Positions 1 through 5,147 of a DNA stretch of 5,949 nucleotides are shown piece after piece. The stretch covers positions 1 through 5,949 of the forward strand of contig CADBQJ010000124.1 of the NCBI GenBank assembly GCA_902796785.1, written 5' to 3'. The notes under the pieces were generated by a model. It searched no databases and had not been told where the DNA came from. It saw only the letters and a list, made by a program, of their open reading frames with translations. The position numbers and the translations under genes were made by a program. The stretch comes from Fibrobacter succinogenes (GTDB taxonomy: Bacteria; Fibrobacterota; Fibrobacteria; Fibrobacterales; CADBQJ01). Every line of letters begins with the position of its first letter. Position 1 is the stretch's first letter.

Positions 1-601
1 CCTCGTCGTCGTCGGTCAGCAGCGCCCCGCCGCCGGAGGTGGTGACGATCTTGTTCCCGTTGAAGGAGAGGGCGCCCGACTGCCCGACGGTGCCGCAGGC
101 GCGTCCGTTCCAGGTCGAACCCAGCGACTCGGCCGCGTCCTCCACCACGGGGACCCCCGCCGCGGAGGCGATCCGGACGATCGCGTCCATGTCGCAGGGC
201 ATGCCGTAGAGGTGGACCGGCACCACGGCGGCCACCTTCCGGCCCGCGAGCGCCCGTTCCAGGGCCGCGGGATCCATCGTCCCGGTCTCCGGGTCGGAGT
301 CGACCAGCAGGGGCCGGGCCCCGCAGTAGGAGACGGCGTTGACGGAGGCGACGAAGGTGAGGTCGGAGACGGCCACCAGGTCGCCCGGGCGCACCCCCGC
401 GGCCAGCAGCCCCAAATGGATGGCCGAGGTGCCGCTGGCGAGGGCCACGCAATGCCTGGCGCCGGTGACGCGGCGGAGGTCCGCCTCGAACCGCTCGACG
501 AACGGCCCGAGCGGGGCGATCCAGTTCGACTCGACCGCCTCGCGCAGATAGCGCTCCTCGTTGCCCGCGACCTTCGGCGGCGAAAGGAAAATCCGGCTCA
601 T
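1..601 (-). CDS. DegT/DnrJ/EryC1 PLP-dependent sugar aminotransferase (PglE/EpsN-like), partial: C-terminal half beyond left edge
   Basis: Predicted to transfer an amino group, usually from glutamate, to the C4 keto group of a UDP-4-keto-6-deoxy-HexNAc, giving a bacillosamine-type 4-amino sugar in the cytoplasm. I translated 200 codons from the minus-strand ATG at 601-599. The start MSRIFLSPPKVAGNEE and the following ESNWIAPLGP (residues 24-33) are typical of the family. Further family signatures are ASGTSAIHLGL (55-65, phosphate-binding region), HLYG (130-133), VVEDAAESLG (152-161, Asp contacting the PLP ring nitrogen) and LSFNGNKIVTTSGGG (178-192), in which K184 is the expected Schiff-base lysine. 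The NGNK-I/V-TTSGGG form is what PglE/EpsN-type enzymes carry. Family members are about 370-390 residues, so roughly half is missing. An in-frame ATG at 619-617 would add six residues; neither start has a clear Shine-Dalgarno sequence, and 601 fits the family N-terminus better. It is divergent from the dehydratase that should make its substrate. Exact substrate and C4 stereochemistry are inference. Confidence 0.93.
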   Translation of the reverse strand, partial: MSRIFLSPPKVAGNEERYLREAVESNWIAPLGPFVERFEADLRRVTGARHCVALASGTSAIHLGLLAAGVRPGDLVAVSDLTFVASVNAVSYCGARPLLVDSDPETGTMDPAALERALAGRKVAAVVPVHLYGMPCDMDAIVRIASAAGVPVVEDAAESLGSTWNGRACGTVGQSGALSFNGNKIVTTSGGGALLTDDDE

Positions 602-659
602 ACCGTTCAATCTATTCATTTCGAATGGATATTAGCAGAAGAAAGGAGCTCTTTCTAGA
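602..659. promoter_or_regulatory. AT-rich divergent promoter region with a 19-bp imperfect palindrome (613-631)
   Basis: This short intergenic stretch is the only AT-rich DNA in the window and separates two divergent genes, so it should hold both promoters. An inverted repeat spans 613-631: TATTCAT and ATGGATA flank the centre TTCGA, and 7 of 9 arm positions pair by Watson-Crick rules. It could be an operator for a regulator acting on both directions. Weak promoter matches are visible. On the plus strand there is TTCAAT (606-611), an 18-nt spacer and TATTAG (630-635). On the minus strand there is TAGAAA (657-652), a 17-nt spacer and TAATAT (634-629). The -10 candidates overlap each other and the palindrome. 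That promoters lie here is likely; the exact boxes are guesses. Confidence 0.5.
642..648 (+). promoter_or_regulatory. Shine-Dalgarno sequence of the dehydratase gene
   Basis: AAAGGAG is a strong match to the anti-Shine-Dalgarno core. It lies 11 nt before a TTG codon at 660, 17 nt before an ATG at 666 and 20 nt before an ATG at 669. The spacing favours the TTG start. An in-frame TAG at 633-635 excludes any longer protein. Confidence 0.7.
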
Positions 660-2627
660 TTGGGCATGATGGAACGCAGTCGCCATTTCGGTTTGCTGAA
701 GTTCGACGCCGCGCGCACCGCGCTCGTCCTGGGCGACGTCTGCGCCGTGGCCTTCTCGCTCTGGCTGGCCACCGCCCTCTACTTCGATTTCGAGATCCCG
801 CAGGCCTTCGCGCTGCAGGAGGCGGTCCACGGGATGCTGCTGGTGGCCTCGGTGCTGGCCTGCTTCTCCTACGCCCACCTCTACTCGCGCAAGGTGCCCA
901 CCGCGGGCCGGCGCGACCTGCGGCGGCTCCTCGCGGCCACCGTCGCCGCCTTCGTCGTCTTCTTCGCCGTGGCCAACTTCGTCCCCGACGCCCACTGGAC
1001 CCCCTTCTTCCTCTTCCTCGTCGCCCTCTTCCTCGGGTGGGCGGTCATCGGCATCCTCGCCTCCTACGGGGCGATCAGCTGGGGCTGGTTCTCCTTCGCG
1101 GCCCCCGTCCTGGCCGGGCTGCTGCTCGCCGCCGGCTGGAAGCTCGCGGGCGAGCCCTATCGCATCGCGCTCGACGCCCGGCTGCCGGTCTCGCGCACCA
1201 TCTCGCTCTCCGCCTTCCTCCTCTCCGCGGCGCTCTTCCTGGCGCTGCGCGGCGCGCTCTCGCTGGCCTGGGGGCTCTGGCACCGCGAACGCCGCGGCCT
1301 GCGCAAGGTCTACCTCTTCGGCGAGTTCGACGAGGCGGCCAAGTTCCTCCGCTCCGACTCCGCGCAGAACCTGGAGATCCTCGGCCTCTTCGTGGAATCC
1401 CCCGCGCAGTGGGGGGTGCAGCTCAACGGCATCCGGATCCTGGGCGGCGAGGAGGCGCTGAAGAAGGCCTGCGCCGAAAAGCGTCCCGACGCCGTGGTGC
1501 TCGCCCTGCGCAAGAACCACGCCTCGCACGGGCTGCTCGAGTTCCTCCGCGGGCGCGGCGTCCGCTGCTTCGAGGTGGACCCCTGGGGCGCCCTGCTGGG
1601 GTCGCGGGTGCCGAACGCCGACGAGATCGCGATGGAGAGCCTGATGGAGCGGCGCGAATACCGCTTCGTCCCCGACGACTCCGAGAACTACCTGCGCGGC
1701 AAGGTGGTGCTGGTGACCGGCGCGGGCGGGAGCATCGGCTCGGAGCTCTGCCGCCAGGTGGCCCTCTGCCGCCCGGAGAAGGTGATCCTGCTGGGACATG
1801 GCGAGAACAGCATCGTCCGGCTCTACCGGCGCTTCCCGCCGGAGGCGCGCGCCTTCCTCGTGCCCGCCATCTGCTCGGTCAACGACCGCGAGGCGCTGCG
1901 CCGGGTCTTCGCCGAGCACCGCCCGCAGATCGTCTTCCACGCGGCGGCCCACAAGCACGTCGACCTGATGGAGCTCAACCCCGCCGAGGCGGTCCGCAAC
2001 AACGTGGGCGGCGCCGAGAGCGTGCTGGCCTGCGTCGAGGAGTTCGACGCGGAGCGGTTCCTCTTCGTCAGCACCGACAAGGCGGTCGACCCGGTCAACG
2101 TGATGGGGCGGACCAAGCTGATGGGCGAGCTGCTGACCGCCGAGGCGCGCGAGCGCAACCCGAAGTGCGACTACCGCGCGGTGCGGTTCGGCAACGTGCT
2201 CGGCTCGCGCGGGAGCGTGGTGCCGCTCTTCCTCGACCAGATCCGGCTCGGCGGCCCGGTCACCATCACCGACCCGCGGATGAAGCGCTACTTCATGTCG
2301 ATCCCCGAGGCGGTCTCGCTGATCCTCGAGGCCGGCTGCGTGGAGGACCCCTCCGGCGTCTTCGTGCTGGCGATGGGAGAGCCGGTCTCCATCCAGGCGA
2401 TGGCCGAGGGGCTGATCCGCCAGTGCGGGCTGCGGCCCGGAATCGACGTGAAGATCGAATGCACCGGCATCCGCCCGGGCGAACGGCTCGACGAATCGCT
2501 CGTCGCCGCCGGAGAGACGATGTCGGAGACGGGACGCGAGAAGATCCGCCGCGTCGTCTCGTCGCGCCCGCTCGCGGAACGGATCGCCGAAGCCCGCGCC
2601 GCGCTGGCGCCGTGGGCGAAGCCCTGA
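660..2627 (+). CDS. Membrane-anchored NDP-sugar 4,6-dehydratase (PglF/WbpM/CapD family, polysaccharide biosynthesis protein)
   Basis: A 655-residue inner-membrane enzyme predicted to convert UDP-GlcNAc or a similar UDP-HexNAc to the 4-keto-6-deoxy sugar. The N-terminal 205 residues are hydrophobic, with apparent membrane segments near 21-40, 54-72, 91-108, 114-137, 142-162 and 180-205. Residues 215-310 form a degenerate Rossmann-like domain. From about 347 comes the catalytic extended-SDR domain: VTGAGGSIGSELCRQ (352-366, NAD(P)-binding), AAHKHVDLMELNP (429-441), STDKAVDPVN (471-480), MGRTK (482-486), RFGNVLGSRGSVVPLF (509-524) and TGIRPGERLDE (602-612). S471, M482 and K486 match the Ser-Met-Lys triad of WbpM/PglF-type dehydratases, in which Met replaces the usual SDR tyrosine. 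Length agrees with long membrane members of the family (about 590-665). The TTG start at 660 is chosen for its Shine-Dalgarno spacing; ATG at 666 would shorten the protein by two residues. It heads the operon and stops 7 bp before the next ATG. The two extra membrane segments are unusual. Family assignment is secure; the exact sugar is inferred. Confidence 0.95.
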   Translation: MGMMERSRHFGLLKFDAARTALVLGDVCAVAFSLWLATALYFDFEIPQAFALQEAVHGMLLVASVLACFSYAHLYSRKVPTAGRRDLRRLLAATVAAFVVFFAVANFVPDAHWTPFFLFLVALFLGWAVIGILASYGAISWGWFSFAAPVLAGLLLAAGWKLAGEPYRIALDARLPVSRTISLSAFLLSAALFLALRGALSLAWGLWHRERRGLRKVYLFGEFDEAAKFLRSDSAQNLEILGLFVESPAQWGVQLNGIRILGGEEALKKACAEKRPDAVVLALRKNHASHGLLEFLRGRGVRCFEVDPWGALLGSRVPNADEIAMESLMERREYRFVPDDSENYLRGKVVLVTGAGGSIGSELCRQVALCRPEKVILLGHGENSIVRLYRRFPPEARAFLVPAICSVNDREALRRVFAEHRPQIVFHAAAHKHVDLMELNPAEAVRNNVGGAESVLACVEEFDAERFLFVSTDKAVDPVNVMGRTKLMGELLTAEARERNPKCDYRAVRFGNVLGSRGSVVPLFLDQIRLGGPVTITDPRMKRYFMSIPEAVSLILEAGCVEDPSGVFVLAMGEPVSIQAMAEGLIRQCGLRPGIDVKIECTGIRPGERLDESLVAAGETMSETGREKIRRVVSSRPLAERIAEARAALAPWAKP

Positions 2628-2634
2628 GGACGCG

Positions 2635-3978
2635 ATGAACGGCCGCGCCCTCCTCCGCGCCCTCCCGCTCTTCCTCGCCGTCGCGGTCGCCTGCGCCGCG
2701 CTGCTGACGGTCTGGGCCTGGCCCGAACGGGCCTGGGAGAACGACACCGCGTCGTACGTGGCCGTGGCGCAGTCGATCCTCTCCGGCGAGGGGGTCTCGA
2801 CCGAAGGGCAACCCGAGTTCTTCCGCACCCCCGGCTACCCGCTCCTGCTGGCCGCCGGCGTCCTCTCCGGCTCCTTCTGGACCGTCTCGCTCCTCCAGTA
2901 CCTCCTCGCGGCGCTGACGCTGCTCCTCTGCGCCCGCACGGCCCGCATGCTCAACCCGAAGATCGGCGAGATCCCCGCGCTCAAGTGGTGGCTGCTGCTC
3001 CTCGCGCCGCACTTCCTGGTCTACCCCGCGCTGCTGCTGACCGAAACGCTCTTCGGTTTCCTGCTGGCCGCCTCGGTCTGGTTCGGCGTCCGCTGGCGCG
3101 CCACCCGGGCCCGGAGGGACCTGCTCGCGGCGGCGCTCCTGCTGGGGCTGCTGCCGCTCGTCCGCCCCGTCGGCGTGGTCGCGGTCGGGCTCTACGGCGC
3201 ATTCCTCGTGGTCCGCTACGTCAAGCACGCCAGGCGCCACTTCCTCCCCCGCCCCCGCAGGATCGCCGGAGCGCTCCTGCTGGCCCTGATCGCGGCGGGC
3301 CCGACGCTCGGCTGGTCGGCGCGCAACGCCGCGGAAGGCGGGCCCTTCGCCGTCAGCACCGTCTCGTCGCACAACCTCCACCACTACAACGCCGTGCGGA
3401 TCCAGTCGGTCCGCGAACGGCGCGCTCTCGCCGACGTGCGGTTCGAGCGGGCCGCCCTCGAGCGGCGGTGGAAGGAGGAGAACCCCGAGGCCACGCCGGG
3501 CGACCTGGCGCGGTGGCAGAACCGCGAGGGGCTCCGGACGATGCTGGAGAGCCCCTTCCTGACGGCGGCCGTCACGCTCTACGACGACCTGGCCTCCTTC
3601 CTCCCCGAGGCGGCGCAGATCTGCGAGCTCTTCGGCATCACCACGGGCGGCCGCGGAACGCTCGCGGTGCTGCAGCAGGAGGGGATTCTCGCCGCGACGA
3701 AGTTCTACCTGGGCGACAACCTCTCCGCCTGGCCCTTCGTCCTCTGGGGATGCCTCTGGGCCTTCCTCTTCGTCCTCTCGCTGGGGCAGTCGATGCTCGT
3801 CTCGCTCTGCCGCCCCGTCCCCTGGCTCTGGTTCCTGGCGCTGCTCGGCTTCGCGCAGCTGCTGGTGGTGGGGGCCCCCGCCAACCCGCGGTTCCTCTTC
3901 CCCTCGCTCCCGCTCTTCTTCACGCTGATCCTCGCCGCCAACGACGAGGTGGCGCCCCGGCGCAAGGCGGAACGATGA
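2635..3978 (+). CDS. Polytopic GT-C glycosyltransferase-like membrane protein (PMT/ArnT-type, GT39/GT83-like)
   Basis: A 447-residue multi-spanning protein, probably a transferase using polyprenyl-phosphate-linked sugar at the outer face of the cytoplasmic membrane. Hydrophobic segments lie near 8-28, 80-102, 118-152 (two), 162-193, 208-227, 364-388, 395-412 and 418-434. The first loop has the GT-C layout: an acidic residue soon after helix 1 (WENDTASYVAVAQSIL, candidate catalytic D37), then FFRTPGYPLLLA (62-73). GWSARN (226-231) followed by STVSSHNLHHYNA (241-253) is the helix-exit and loop pattern common in these enzymes. A long hydrophilic loop (about 228-363) precedes the last helices, and NPRFLFPSLPLFF (417-429) resembles the C-terminal Arg-aromatic-Pro signature. 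ATG at 2635 has AGGA at 2627-2630 overlapping the upstream stop region. The stop overlaps the next start (ATGA at 3975-3978). Whether it attaches a single sugar, ligates a glycan or has another membrane role such as polymerisation cannot be decided. Fold class is fairly sure; substrate is unknown. Confidence 0.75.
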   Translation: MNGRALLRALPLFLAVAVACAALLTVWAWPERAWENDTASYVAVAQSILSGEGVSTEGQPEFFRTPGYPLLLAAGVLSGSFWTVSLLQYLLAALTLLLCARTARMLNPKIGEIPALKWWLLLLAPHFLVYPALLLTETLFGFLLAASVWFGVRWRATRARRDLLAAALLLGLLPLVRPVGVVAVGLYGAFLVVRYVKHARRHFLPRPRRIAGALLLALIAAGPTLGWSARNAAEGGPFAVSTVSSHNLHHYNAVRIQSVRERRALADVRFERAALERRWKEENPEATPGDLARWQNREGLRTMLESPFLTAAVTLYDDLASFLPEAAQICELFGITTGGRGTLAVLQQEGILAATKFYLGDNLSAWPFVLWGCLWAFLFVLSLGQSMLVSLCRPVPWLWFLALLGFAQLLVVGAPANPRFLFPSLPLFFTLILAANDEVAPRRKAER

Positions 3979-5147
3979 GAGCCGACCACGTCCTCGTCCT
4001 GACCCACTGGGCGCCGAACCTCCTGGTCTTCCGGAGGCGGCTGCTGGAGAAGCTGCTGGAGCGGGGAACGCGCGTGACCGCGGCCGCGCCCGCCTCCCCC
4101 GACTTCCCGCGCGACGAACTCCGCGCCCTCGGAATCGAAACGGCGGAACTCCCCGCGGGACGGAACTCGCTCGACCCCTTCGCCTTCCGCAAGACCAGCG
4201 AGGCCATCCGCGCGCTGGTCCGCGACCGGAAGCCCGACGTCGTCCTCTCCTACAGCCACCAGACGAACCTCCTGGCCGGCGCCGCGCTCCGCGGCATGGA
4301 GGCCCCTCCGCGGTGGATCGCCGTCGTCACGGGGATGGGACGGCTCTTCCAGCCCGCCGCCTCCCCCGCGCAAACCCTCGCGCGCGCCATCCTCTCCCGC
4401 GCGCTGGTCCGCCGCTACCGCGCCGCCGCCCCCGCCGCGGACCGCGTGCTGGCCCTCAACCCCGACGACCTCGCGAAAATCCGGAGCTGGAGCGGCGAAC
4501 TCGCCCGCAAGGCGGCGCTCCTCCCCCGCGGCGAAGGGGTCGACCTCAGCCGCTTCCGCCCCGACGCCGGGCTGCGCCGCGCCTGGCGCGCGGAACGGGG
4601 CTACGCCGACGGCGACTTCGTCTGCGCCTTCGTCGGACGGTTCATGCCCGAAAAGGGGATCGGCACCTTCCTCGACGCGGCCGAACGCGACGCCGCGAAC
4701 CGCTCCAACCGCAAATGGCTCCTCGCGGGAGACTCCGCGCTGGGCGGAAACCGCGCCGTCGACGAACGGATCGAGCGCCTCCGCGCCTCCGGCGCCGTCG
4801 CCCGGCTCCCCTGGCAGCGCGACCTGCTGCCGCTCCACAACGGCATCGATCTGCTGGTCTACCCCTCCATCGGCGAAGGGCTCCCCATCGCGCCGCTCGA
4901 GGCGATGGCCTGCGGCGTCCCCGTCCTCGCGCTCGACGCCGACGGCACGCGCGAACTGGCCAGGGGCGAAACGGGCTGCGCGCTCGTCTTCTCCAAGAGG
5001 CCCGACATCTGGATCGACGCCATCGAAGAGCTCCAACAGGGCGACTACGCCGCCAAGCGCGAACGGGCCGTCGCCCTCGCCCAGCGTTACGACGCCGACC
5101 TCGCCGCCGACGACTTGCTGCGCTTCCTCGACGGGGAGGCGGAATGA
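3975..5147 (+). CDS. GT4-family glycosyltransferase (GT-B fold, PglA-like)
   Basis: A 390-residue cytoplasmic or membrane-associated retaining glycosyltransferase predicted to add a sugar from a nucleotide-sugar donor to a lipid-linked acceptor. The N-terminal acceptor domain has LVFRRRLLEKLLERGTRVTAAAP (17-39, read in two parts: FRRRLLEKLLERG then TRVTAAAP), RKPDVVLSYSHQTNLLAGAA (85-104), VTGMGRLF (118-125) and VLALNPDD (158-165). This order matches enzymes of the PglA/O-unit type. An arginine-rich helix (about 137-157) could touch the membrane. The C-terminal donor domain has LPRGEGVDLSRFRP (183-196), FVGRFMPEKGIGTFLDA (219-235), WQRDLLPLHNGIDLLVYPS (280-298) and EGLPIAPLEAMACGVPV (301-317). 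E301 and E309 form the EX7E pair that binds the donor. Length is normal for the family. The ATG at 3975 overlaps the upstream stop by ATGA, which implies translational coupling; the open frame continues far upstream but is not coding there. The sugar and linkage cannot be read from sequence. Confidence 0.92.
   Translation: MRADHVLVLTHWAPNLLVFRRRLLEKLLERGTRVTAAAPASPDFPRDELRALGIETAELPAGRNSLDPFAFRKTSEAIRALVRDRKPDVVLSYSHQTNLLAGAALRGMEAPPRWIAVVTGMGRLFQPAASPAQTLARAILSRALVRRYRAAAPAADRVLALNPDDLAKIRSWSGELARKAALLPRGEGVDLSRFRPDAGLRRAWRAERGYADGDFVCAFVGRFMPEKGIGTFLDAAERDAANRSNRKWLLAGDSALGGNRAVDERIERLRASGAVARLPWQRDLLPLHNGIDLLVYPSIGEGLPIAPLEAMACGVPVLALDADGTRELARGETGCALVFSKRPDIWIDAIEELQQGDYAAKRERAVALAQRYDADLAADDLLRFLDGEAE
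5133..5139 (+). promoter_or_regulatory. Shine-Dalgarno sequence of the last glycosyltransferase gene
   Basis: GGGGAGG lies inside the end of the GT4 coding sequence, four bases before the ATG at 5144. This site, together with the ATGA stop/start overlap at 5144-5147, fixes the start of the last gene and indicates coupled translation. Confidence 0.6.

Noticed and set aside
2..16. GTC-type trinucleotide run at the left edge
   Set aside because: It encodes a short acidic run (DDDE) after the GGGALLT segment of the aminotransferase, where family members also carry aspartates; it is too short to be a meaningful repeat.
212..658. Plus-strand open frame of 148 codons in the left region
   Set aside because: It is antisense to the aminotransferase, whose minus-strand translation shows complete family motifs; the plus-strand product has none.
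612..2828. A 738-codon open frame on the minus strand covering the entire dehydratase gene
   Set aside because: Its product is low-complexity and rich in Arg, Gly, Glu and Ala with no domain. It lies antisense to a gene with clear catalytic motifs. Long antisense frames are expected where the third codon position is nearly always G or C.
2985..3974. Long upstream extension of the GT4 reading frame
   Set aside because: This part lies in another frame of the GT-C gene and gives an Arg/Ala/Pro/Gly-rich product. The recognisable GT4 domain begins at the ATG at 3975.
4414..4440. GCC/CCC-rich stretch resembling a simple repeat
   Set aside because: It codes for an Ala/Pro linker in the GT4 N-terminal domain and reflects codon bias.
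3705..5036. Minus-strand open frame of 443 codons across the GT4 gene
   Set aside because: It is antisense to the GT4 motifs, is Gly/Ala/Glu-rich and spans two real genes.
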